Assembly (NCBI GenBank): GCA_030407085.1
Contig: CM059587.1
Location: forward strand, 100,931,001 to 100,995,000
Direction: 5' to 3'
DNA: 64,000 nucleotides
Source of the DNA: Trichopria drosophilae
Taxonomy: Eukaryota; Arthropoda; Insecta; Hymenoptera; Diapriidae
The notes under the pieces were generated by a model. That model had not been told where the DNA came from. It saw nothing but the letters and a program-made list of their open reading frames with translations, and did no database searches. The translations under genes and the position numbers were made by a program. Numbering within the stretch: the stretch's first letter is position 1; every line of letters begins with the position of its first letter. Positions 49,701 through 60,232 of the stretch are shown here, piece after piece.

Positions 49701-52700
49701 CTGCGATACGGGTGATGATAGTCATGCTATTCTTTTAAGGTCGTCTTGACAGACGATTGCAATTTCCTTAGATGCAGCATCTTTACGCACAAAAATCGAG
49801 CCGTCTCTCGCCCACGTACGCAAAAACCCAGCATTTCTGGCTGCAGCTTTGGTATCTTTAAGAAGTTGGTATGTGTATGGTGGAAGGAACACATTTACGT
49901 AGACCAAGGTATTTGACGATTTAGAAGATACAAGATCCGGAAGAAGTTGAGATACAGTAATATTGCCGTATTTCCGCTCAGTATCGATGATAAAATTTCG
50001 AGTACCCGTGGATCTAAATTTTACAAATATTGAATACGCATTTTTTATAGGCTGAGAAGCCGAGGTTGAAGGTGCAGACGGCTTAGCGTGCCTGCAATAT
50101 GTCGGTAGCGAGTTCAGGAAGCGAAAGAATTTCGAGGACACGTACATAGTTCACTTCTACCCTTCAGGGAATAAAATTGTATACACATAGAGCACTCCCC
50201 GTTATAAGTTATACGGTCGGTTTGACCAAAGTTGAGTGTTAGTGTTTCATGCGAGTGTGGCTTAGCGAAACAATGTGGTGGGGGAAGGAGAGGACGAGAC
50301 TAGTACAACTTTGGAGAAGGCAAACGTATAACTTAGTATAGACATATAACTTTGGACGGTATAACATGGGCGGGGACTCTATCCTAATCACTGCTGTACC
50401 TACCATCGATGAGTTTTTATCGCCGTTTTCTATTCCGTGTCCCGTTTCCGTGTTCCATTTCATTAGTGATTATGTATTTCTTACCGCGGTACAATGTAGT
50501 ATCCGCCTTAAGGCCTCGCAATATCCGTATATTCGAAGACTGGGTTGCGGTTTTTCCGAATTAGTGGATTTTTCCTTAAATGTCTACTTATAACGTTCTT
50601 TGTCTGGTAAAATCTCACCCTATATTCGTGAAATGAGTACTCCATCACAACTTATTTTCCTGATTGTTGACTCCGTCTGCAAAAGTGAAGATGTGTTCCG
50701 AAAAACTGAAAACGGAGAGACGCCAAGTATCCGCGTATGCCTTAGACAACAATCGTTAAGAAAAATATTTGTCGATGTCGAAAACATTTACAGCAGTCCC
50801 CATCCTAAGCTATACGTGCAGTTGTTTCAAAATGGTGGAATTGTGTCCAAAGTTATAGCTCCTCACAATCCCCACTTCCGTAACTTTGTTTATATCCGTG
50901 CAATAGGTGCTTCTGTGTCCAGTCATAGTGTCGCGAAGCGCTTGTGGCTCCCTGAAACAATGTGGTGGGGAGGAGACTGGTATAACTTAGGATACAGTGG
51001 TCCCCGCCCTAACGCATGTGCCCGTCCAAACGCATATTTCTTTCCCCACAACACGATTCTTAGTTGCTAGCGTTGCTAGTGAGACATCTACGCGCATCCT
51101 CAGTGTGATAAATGCAAAGAAACTTTTCCCGATTTGGGGATTAAGGGAGGATATGCTTTTAGACGGGGGCGGCCATTTTTTATGGAATGAAACATATGCG
51201 TTAGGACGGGGACAACTGTAGACCTATAACTTTGGACGGTGTAACTTAGTGCTGGGACAAATAAAAGTTAAAAGTAGTGTCTACCGAAAATCCGGAACTA
51301 TACGGATTCTAGATGGGAGGCCTTAAATCGGATACCAACAGGTGGACGTTCAATGAGACTCTCTATAGAAGTAATTCCGATCTACTCTTTACGATGAATT
51401 ATATAACTACACCGGCAGTGGGACTTAAGCCTGGAATACTCCAAAGAAACTAAATTGACTCCAAGAGAATGAAATTGAAGTCTATAGGAATGCAGTTAAA
51501 TGGTTACTCTCTCTCTAGGACTGTGGAATTGAGTGTAATAATTTTAGTGGGAGCTAACGGATAGTTTCATTATTTAAAAAGATATTTTCCATAGTATGCA
51601 AAGTTTTAAGCCATTCTGGTGCTCTTGTCCTGAAAGTTTTTCCTGTCTTGTTTTCACGGATAATTATTTGTGAAATGTTGCAATTAATACATCTAGTAAT
51701 TACGAAAAAACGAGATATTCGTAGTGAACCTATCGATTAATAGACGTAATGAATCTATCGATTAATAGAAGACAGTCATGTTCATTTTAAATTTTGAATA
51801 GGAGATTCTTTGATAAACTTTGATAATTGGAACCAATCGAAATGATAAATCGAAATGAAATAACTACCACATTTTGTGTACACGAATGCATAAAGTAAAT
51901 TTATGATTTATACATCACGTTTCTATAAAAAAATTCAAACTTTACGCATTCTAGTACAAAGATATAAATATACACTTCGTAGGTAAAGTTAGAAAAAAGA
52001 CAGATACAAATGTGCCTTTTTATAAATAGTTTATCGAAAATGTAATATTCTAAAAATGTACAAATCGTAATTTATAAATGAAAATTATAAGTAATGCTCC
52101 ATTTAAGAGTTTGCAGAAATCGTAGTGATCATCACGCGTGACTGGTGCAGAGACAAACTAGCTTGGGAACGTGATATCATGTTAAAAGCAGCAGGGCGAG
52201 GTAGGCTCGTAACAATAAGTAGCTTCTTTCTATTGCTCTCCATCTCTGTTGGATTATTTATTGGTCCTACAGTAGGAGTTGTTTTACGAAAAATAAGTAA
52301 CATCACCGACCACGATCACCGACATCTACCGGTGCAATCATTCTATCCGTTCGACGTTTCGAAAACTCCGATTTTTCAATTAACTTTCCTTAGCCAGGTT
52401 TTCGGTGGTTTACTTGTAAGCACATGTTTTTTTGGTACCGCTGTCTTTTTCGCCTGCGTGGTATATCACATTTGTGGACAACTGGAAATTTTATCCGTGA
52501 AAATTAACAATTTGCACTTATCGGAGGAGACGACGGACGTTCGCGATGCTATTTGGCGACACTCGATTAAAAAATTAGACAGGAGTATTGCGGAACTCGT
52601 AAGCTATCACGTGAATATTATTAAGTAAATAAACTTTTCATTTAATGCACATATCCCATAGACAAATCTAGAAGAAATAGTTTACTTCAACTTGGTTTTC

Positions 52701-55700
52701 GGTTTTATTTTGTTCACTTTTTGGTGAAGTTCATCAAACGTATGTCTAACTTCTCGTAAAAGTATTCTTAATATGATTCAAATAACATTTGTTGATTTTT
52801 TATTTTTCTATAATATATGAAGTGGACCCTTAAGCAGAGACTTTTTTGTGATATTGTTTATATATTCGAGTTTCTAAACCGCTGTTGTGCATTATTATCC
52901 GCCATGTTAAATACGTAACCTTTTTAATTAGATGTCTAAAGTTGAGACACATTTGTCCTCACTTTTAATGTTTTTATGTGACTGTCTAGAATGAGAAAAG
53001 CGTCTCTCAAACAGTAATGCAATACATAACCTAAATATCTATTGAATTTCTTTGTAATATTAATTAAAAACAGGCGACAGCTCATTATTTTTCTCACGCA
53101 TTTTGATCACACGAACGGCAAATTAATCGGTATTAAACTTTGTAAGAAAATTTTGCAGGCGTATCAGAATAGGTTATGTGAGTTGCCGAATAGGAAGAAT
53201 GGCCGAATATTCTCGATGATAGCCAAGACTTACAATGTATCTTTTATTAGCCAATATTTCAATATGGAATAGTGAACTGTTATTTAGATTTGTCTATATG
53301 CTTGTACCTGTATCCCACATAAATCAATATATTACTTTATAATATTCCTAATACAGTAGTCAATGTAATCTAAAAACATTAGAATATATAATTATTACTG
53401 ACGTCTTTACTGGTATAAATTATTGCATTTTAAGGACTATTAGTGTGGCTGAAAGATTCTTCAGGTTGCTGTTACTGGTTGAAATATTCAACATGTCGGT
53501 TCTCATGTGTTCTTTTGGATTTCAAGTTGTAAATGTAAGATCCGTTTTGAAGTTGTAATAGACTTGCATGACTTAGTATGTACAATCTTTAGAGTAAGAG
53601 GGTAAATGTTTCGAACATGCAGTTTTTCTATGTTCAGACCAAAATCGAAAAATATTTAACTCTTTGCAGCACATATTTTTTAGACAAATGATTTTTATGA
53701 AAACTATCGTAATCGATTTTACGAATTGATGTTCAGACTTGAAAATGTCGAATTGCTGGACAAAAATGGAATAAACTTATAAATGGACTGAATATTTGCA
53801 TAGAAAAAGCAAAAATTACTTGAAATTTAAGGTCGCCATCTTGAGTCAATCTTCAATTTCATCATATTGTCCTCAAAGTCATAAAGTAGCCGTATCATTA
53901 ACATAATGTATTTATGTGTTTTAATAATAACGTGGGTATATACTTAACAGTTAGAATTGGCAGTCTATATTTCGTTGTATATATCGCAGTAAGTTTAAAA
54001 CAGTTTTTATATTTGCTGTTTTTTATCATTATTAATATTTTAGATGAACAAAACGATAAACACAAAAGTTCGAGTATCAAAAATGTACGTATACGTATAT
54101 GGGCAAATCCACAGAACTTTTGACTTTCATGTTATTTTAAAATTCACATAAATAAGCTGTACAGAAATATTTATAAAACATTACTATTTACTAAAAAGGA
54201 TATGCTTTTCTAGGTACAGTTATTTGTTTTGCATGATAGTTGATTAAAAAACCACGATTAAGGAAATACGAAAGCTCATAAAATTTGAATAAAGTGCTCC
54301 GTGCAAATCGTATTTTTTTTAATATTTTGTTCTGTAACTTTTGGAACGTGTATTCTTTTCATTTGAAAATCATGTCGTTGATTAATGGGACTTTATAAAA
54401 GCCAAAGATACTTGAAAAATAAGTGAGCCTATCGCTTAATAAAAATGACATGCGTCTAAAGTCGCGTGCAGAAGATTTATTTTCCTTAATTGTTAACAAT
54501 AACTTTTGGAACAAACAATATTATGGCTCCATACTTTCGGAATTTTTAATTGATGATATAATAAGTGATGTATTCCAAGGAATAAGATGGGCCTTGTTTC
54601 ATCTCAATTCTGTGCCTACTACAACCTATAGACTTCGTGCGTAACTGTTGTAGAAAAATGACACTTTTGTCAGGCACATGAACTATACACAATTAAATGC
54701 CTGGATTATTGGCGTAATTTAATGTTTTAGGTCTCATAATAATACACTGAACTTGTTCCAGAACTACAATACCGTGTTCAGGGGTAAAACAAGACATCAA
54801 ATTATCTCTTTGACACAAACTCCGTTCTTTACGTGCAAAAATGCTGAAATTTGTTACGCGCGGGTTTTATTGTTAACTGATCATAAATACATTGATAAAT
54901 ATTAAAAATTGAAGATGGTAGATTCAATATGGCGGACCAAATTCCTAAAAAGTTGCTTGAACCAGCTGAAACTGTGTATTCGGGGTCGCTCATCGGTCGA
55001 GCTATAGCTTTACTCCAGAAATAATGAAAATGTAACTTTGGGTAACTTTGTTTTTCATCTCCCTTGCTTCATGTTTTCTGGTTAAAAATAAATAAATATG
55101 GTACTAATGACAACTTACGTTATACCAATTTAAAATTTTTTTTCAGGATTGCCGGGATTGTAATGCCTTAAATCGACTTAAATAAATATTTGCTGCTAAA
55201 ATTTGTATATTATGAACCTAAAAGCAAAAAGAAAGAAAACCCCCGAATACCCAATTTGAGCTTGTGTGAGTAACTTCTTACAAATTCGGTCTTCCACATT
55301 GAATTCGCCATCTTGAATTCTGAATATCTGTTGACGGTTTCGTGACCAATAATTTAAAAAACCCTGAGTAACAAATTTCATCTGTTTTCCGCGTACAGAA
55401 ATATGTTTGGTTCGAAGATATAATTTTAGGTCTCGTTTTACTTGACTGCGCTAAAACAATCCTTTAAAAGTCGTAACGTGTCGTTTTTTTTACATTTTAT
55501 ATGTTTAGGAGTGGCCTCAGGTTGATTCTAAATGTGTGCCACCGAAAAAAAAAATGTTTTTCTTAAAGCGAAAAGTTAAAAGTTCTGTGGATTTACGCAC
55601 GTAGTACATGCTACAAAATGTTAAAAATTTGTCTCATTCTGGGAGTGCAAAATGCTATTTTTCTTCCTATATTGCGGGATTAAAATAAGTTTCTTACCAT

Positions 55701-58700
55701 CTGAGCGTAAAAAACTATTTTGCTAATATGTTCAACAAGGGCGAACAGGTGTTTACAGACTCATTCGAATTACCGACCTTGCTTCGCTCGTCAATCTCGT
55801 CCTCTAAGCGCAAAATACCGTTTTGCTCCCTGTAACTCGGGAGCAAAATAGCACGCTATCACATCAGAAAATATTATGTCCAATAAGGGAGAGTATGTGT
55901 AATGTAGTGTAGCATCTATTTTGCTCCCTAGTTGTATAATCCACTATTGTTCACAGTCGGAGTACAAAACAATATTTTGTAGGAGAAAATAGTATGGGAA
56001 ACATGGGAGAAAGTGCAAACTCATGAAAATTACTGACAAACATGGGCTCGTAGGCAAAAACCTGTTTTGCTCCCTAGTTGCAAAATTTAGAAGAGGTACG
56101 AAGAGTTTGGAATAAATATTTGGACTTTGCCTCTTGTGAAAATCACCTATTTTCAGCACTTGTTGCGTTACACTCTATTGTTCGATAAAAATGTCCATCA
56201 ATGAAATATGGGCCACCTCTGTAAAAACGGATATCAAAGAATAACTTATACAAAAGTTGACGAGGAAAGAACAAGCCACCCAATAGTACTAACGACCTTA
56301 ACCTTTAACTCGATTTTCAAGGTCATTTGAAGGTTTGAGTAGTTTCTAAAATGGGAATCTATTTGTTTAACCCGAAATGAGATGGAAAGTCAGAATTGAC
56401 TGCTAAACATTTCAAGGGTGATTTAGTGACCTTGAACCGGGGTATTTCACTTTTGAATTTAATTCATACTGTTATGGAGATTTAAATGAACTATTGCCGA
56501 ACAACGATGAATTGTGTGATTTGGATTTTGTCTTTGAGGACCTTCGATATAGAACAAACCCTTATCAGTAGTGATTACGAAACAACAGGAAATCAGGATA
56601 AAATTCTTTCAATTTAATATCTTAAAATTGTTTTCAATCATATCTCAAAGTTCTCATACCTATTAAATAAATCCCGCTTCATTTAAGGCTACATTTCATC
56701 CGTAGCAAATCGAATGTTCGCGGTCCTTGATAAGATCAGAAGTACCCTATAGGTGAGGTAAATTAGTTTTTAACAAATTCACGGAGAAACTTATGTGGCC
56801 GATAATAAAAAATCTAACATCAGATTTGTCCCGAGCTGGGGTTCAAAAATAAGACAGATTTTCTTTAGAATTCACATTGATTCTGACGTAACTGAGAGCT
56901 AAGATCCTCTACATTGATACAATATGCAATATACGTCCACATCAATGTCCTTGCAGCTGCAGATAAAAACAAAGATGCGACCATTAAATAATCATGTTCA
57001 TTGATCATACAGTTTCTGGATTTTTAATAATAAGTTTATTCTGAAATTAACGAAAATGACCTTTAAATGACCTTGAAACGACAGCATGTTTATTATATGG
57101 TTCAAGTCGATTATTCCTGTGAAAGTATCTTTAAAGCGTTTATCCTACCAAAACAATAATAAAAATAACCAGTTTTTATGTAATTTAAACATTTAACCTT
57201 GAATTCACCGAGCTCACCAAAGGTAACTTGATTTGCCATTTCAGACGTCAATTTTCCTGCTCCACCCGATTTGGTGTAAAAATTTAAAAATACCATTGGG
57301 AACTAGAAATGCCCTGGAAAGTCAAGGTAAAGATCGATGGTACCAGTGGGTGTCTCCTTCCATGCCTTTCAAATTGTGTACCCGTGATATTTTTATAAGA
57401 TTAAATTTTACAAAGGTTACGTGCCCGGGTGGATTAAGATACATTTTGTACTTGCCAGAGACGAAACAACGAATTATATAATATTGATTTTCCGCTTTAA
57501 GCGATACGTGATAATTTATTTGGGAATTACGGAAACATTTGTTATTTTCTAATGGCTACAAAAATATGTTCTGAGGATTTTAATATTTTTCCAAAAACAC
57601 GTTAATATATTGGTTGAATTAATAAAACAAAATACATTTTACCCTTCTAATGTGTTGTGTATGTTTAGAGCCTTAACGAAAGCGGTGAGATGACGTTGGC
57701 CCGATTGGTTTTTCCACTTGGGACAGGAATCAACATCATGTTGCATTCTCTGATCTATTGTTTCAGCGGGGAGTTACTTTCCAATTCCGTAAGTTTCATT
57801 TAATTTAGAATTGAGTGTTTTATCAAACTACCCAGTCTCATATCATCAATAATGGTTATTTTTTAAGTTTTCTTGGTTCAAGAAAAATGTCTTATTATCA
57901 TATTCAATAATTTATTATTGTCAAGATCTTATTGAGTTACCCTATGGTAATATTCCTTTCTATTTGTTTTTTGACATTCAAGTTTTTAATAGTTGATTTT
58001 TCTGTTTGAGACAATAACATTTAAAAAAGATCTAATTTTTTTACGTTCACATTTCCCATTTATTATTGTTCTTAGTTAATCAAATTTTGATGTCCAATAT
58101 GAAAAACGTTTGAAACGTTATTGATACTTCGAATTTACTTTGTTAGAGTGAACATTTATTCCACTGTTTCTGCCTAAAGGAATGGTATGTGTTTCCTAGA
58201 AGAAACGTTCTGGATCTGATACCAATAATTCAACAAACTCAAATTCCACTTCGACTGTCTGCAGGGAAAATTATGTTTCTTAATTTTGCAACATTTTGTA
58301 ATGTAGGTATTAATTTATTACAAATGATAGGTTTAAACGAAATTTAATTAGTAATTTAGCATATTATATTACATAAGAACAACATAAATGGTGGACGTAT
58401 ATTAACTGATAACCTGGAATGTGTTTAGAATAAATCAAGCCAAAACTGCCTAAAAATGTTAAAATGTCCATTACCTTTCAGATTTAAATTCTACTGAATA
58501 GTAATTTTTGTTTAGCCGCACGTATGTGTTTAAGACCAAATTATCGGTATTCATTTGAATATATAAATGTCAATAAACGATTAGTTAATGCATACTGTAT
58601 TATAATCTTGTTTGATGATACGTTTGATTACTTAACAAAAATTTAACTAACAATTTTAGATCTGATGAAACGATTATCGCAATGTAAAAATTTTTAAACG

Positions 58701-59019
58701 TTAAATGCAAAATCAGAAAGTATAACAAATTTTAAGTTGTAAATACTATGTCTGGATTATTTAAAAGTTACTAGCTATAATGATTATATATAAAAAACGA
58801 GAAAACTGACAAATGAGAGGGGGTGTGGCCCCTTGTATCGTACTTTGAAAATCGCTATCAAATAAATTAGTAAAGTTTATTATGGACACATTTTAAAACG
58901 ATTATTATATATTAAGAAAATATTTTCTAATATCAGATAATAATATTTATCAACTATTCTAGATCTTGAAGACGATAGCTGGCTATATCTCGGTATTCGT
59001 CGCAGTGAGGCAGAAATGA
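43752..59019 (+). CDS. Odorant receptor (7tm_6 family), gene C, 7 exons
   Basis: Predicted ligand-binding odorant receptor subunit, 411 residues. Exons: 43752-43794, 45329-45580, 52117-52624, 53435-53534, 57669-57788, 58147-58302 and 58963-59019. All borders are GT-AG with the same phases as gene A. It starts MLETISRSVEIGKK, then DFEWAIGLNRTC. Family marks are LIPEFWALILVIDHLPL, AWERDIML, CVVYHICGQLEIL and VKINNLHLS, the FFRLLLLVEIFNMS exon, SLNESGE and YCFSGELLSN, FCLKEWYVFPRR and LRLSAGKIMFLN, and the last exon ILKTIAGYISVFVAVRQK. No stops or frameshifts are seen. It is closest to B. It is the longest of the three genes (15.3 kb) because intron 2 holds a LINE and several miniature elements. 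The ligand is unknown. Confidence 0.94.
46060..46304. mobile_element. Miniature inverted-repeat element (mariner-like) in intron 2 of gene C
   Basis: The ends are CAGTAAAACCCCTCTTACTT and its exact complement. TA lies next to the left end; the right flank reads ATTA, so the target duplication is imperfect. It is 245 bp and noncoding. The near-identical 24-bp ends suggest a fairly young insertion. Confidence 0.78.
46847..49664 (-). pseudogene. LINE ORF2 (endonuclease and reverse transcriptase), broken
   Basis: It begins MKLLLANINSLRAHLNSME, the usual start of the apurinic-type endonuclease, with the ALTETWLTP motif and then, after a break, VGDLNCNLLGG. The reverse transcriptase follows: FDFTKAFDSLSH (catalytic Asp motif A), the GVP-QG motif with Gln changed to a TAG stop near 47784, GPILLLL, and FADDVQFY (catalytic AspAsp). 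It continues with RLHLNASKTQ and a C-terminal FWNSLPYPLRQ segment. At least three frame disruptions are present, including around 49004 and 47420. Confidence 0.85.
49722..50147 (-). pseudogene. LINE ORF1 C-terminal part
   Basis: 141 codons, truncated at the 5' end. It contains a segment PPYTYQLLKDTKAAARNAG then WARDGSIFVRKDA, typical of the C-terminal domain of ORF1 proteins in insect LINEs (related to the baculovirus FP C-terminal domain), which is thought to help bind nucleic acid. It belongs to the element above and is not a host gene. Confidence 0.7.
50190..50379. mobile_element. TA-flanked miniature element of the AGTCCCC family
   Basis: The left end is GAGCACTCCCCGTTATAAGT and the right end is the complement of GAGTCCCCGCCCATGTTATA. 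TA lies at both borders (50188-50189, 50380-50381). It shares internal CCAAAGTT and TATAACTTAG words with 1257-1937 and 50791-51261. Confidence 0.65.
50791..51261. mobile_element. AGTCCCC-family element with a relative nested inside
   Basis: The outer element starts CAGCAGTCCCCATCCTAAGC after TA and ends near 51261 (complement TTTGTCCCAGCACTAAGTTA). The inner element spans 50995-51218 (CAGTGGTCCCCGCCCTAACG, ending CGTTAGGACGGGGACAACTG) with TA at both sides. The outer element is split into 50791-50994 and 51219-51261. The open frames here are unsupported. Confidence 0.65.
55625..56100. repeat. GGGAGCAAAATA-family repeat in intron 4 of gene C
   Basis: Contains CAAAATGCTATTTTTCTTCC, CCTTGCTTCGCTCGTC, TTTTGCTCCCTGTAACTCGG, GGGAGCAAAATAGCACGC and ATTTTGCTCCCTAGTTG, in the same order as the cluster at 42135-42440. 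It is noncoding. Confidence 0.7.
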
Positions 59020-59823
59020 AGGACAGAACACAAATTTGACTTTTGTATACGATGTAAATTAAACGATTTCTGAATTTAATACAACTGGATAAGTGTAGAT
59101 ATTCGTTTTTGTTATAGTTACTAAACTTTCACGAAATATTATTGCCGGCAATGATGTTCAATGTTTTTAAAATATACGGAGAAAGATGGATTTTTTTGCT
59201 TATTATTAGTAATATTACCTACGAAGCAATGAAAATGTAGTCATCTGCTTAACAATAGCTTATACTTGTCATTCACTAACTAAAAAAACTATTAAAAATA
59301 AGTATACCTAACGAGGTCAAAACAATCTACGAAATCATTACTTCTTAATATATATTTTATTGCACGATTAGCATTGAACTGTGTATTTTATCCTAATTGA
59401 CAGAAAGCGTTATTTAGTTATGGCACTTTGTAAACTGTTAAAAACAACATTGATAAATAATTATTCAGTATTTTACAACACGGCGTATTAGCATGTAACC
59501 ACCGCTCGCAAAGTGTAGCTCGTTCTACGCCCTGAGAGACACCTTAAGAAATGAAGTAAGTTTATGACATTTTTTAACATATTACTGATCAAATAAATGT
59601 ATAGAAAGTGTTAAATAATCAATATCGGAATAGAATAGAAACAAATTGATTTGTAATTAATCGAATTTTATAGGTTAAGTGCACTCATCAAATTCCTCAA
59701 ACTATTGATACATATTTACGGTTTCTTTTACATAATTGTTATTGATGCCATAAGAAACAGGAAAGGAACAGGAAGATTCAATGCAAATTATCCACATACT
59801 GAACACTTGTAAACTTTCCACTA
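59020..59823. other. Downstream flank of gene C
   Basis: AT-rich; it would include the 3' untranslated region of gene C. No further gene or clear repeat is seen. Confidence 0.45.
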
Positions 59824-60232
59824 CCCAGATAGCAAGGCGTGAGTCTCACGATGTCGTCATGTTTGATCTCACTTTTGAGTGCTCGTGTGAGTGCAAATGA
59901 GAGTTAAAAAATGGGTAAACTATACGAGATTGGACTGCGCATGCGCAAGAAATCTCCGCTTTTCCACACATATGAGACTTTTGTGATACTTGTAATGATT
60001 GGCTAACAGTCATGATGGGCAACCAATCGGCGTCTCAAGTGGAATGCCTGTGCGACAAGAAGTTAGTGATTAACGCATGCGCAAATTGTTCAATAAGGGA
60101 AAACTCATGTGAGTGACGATCGTCATCTGATTGGAGGACACAAGTAGCACTCACACGGAGCGCAGACGTGCGTGTTAATCTCATTTGTGAGTTCCATTAT
60201 GCACCTTATGTGAACTCACGTTGCTATCTGGG
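59824..60232. mobile_element. TA-flanked miniature element, CCCAGATAGC ends
   Basis: The left end is CCCAGATAGCAAGGCGTGAG and the right end is the complement of CCCAGATAGCAACGTGAGTT, with TA on both sides (59822-59823, 60233-60234). The inner part repeats GTGAGT and TGCGCATG words. It is 409 bp and noncoding. The CCCAG-TA layout resembles the nested element at 1340-1795. Confidence 0.8.

Larger units (their letters stand above)
46441..50155 (-). mobile_element. 5'-truncated CR1/Jockey-like LINE in intron 2 of gene C
   Basis: A non-LTR retrotransposon inserted antisense to gene C. On the minus strand it reads: the C-terminal part of ORF1 (50147-49722), endonuclease (49664-49008), reverse transcriptase (48999-47422), C-terminal region (47059-46847), a 3' untranslated region and a tail of ATAC repeats (46444-46461, read TATGTATG on the plus strand). 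A short-repeat tail is usual for this group. There are multiple frame breaks, so it is inactive. The 5' end seems cut at about 50155. No target duplication was identified. Confidence 0.88.
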
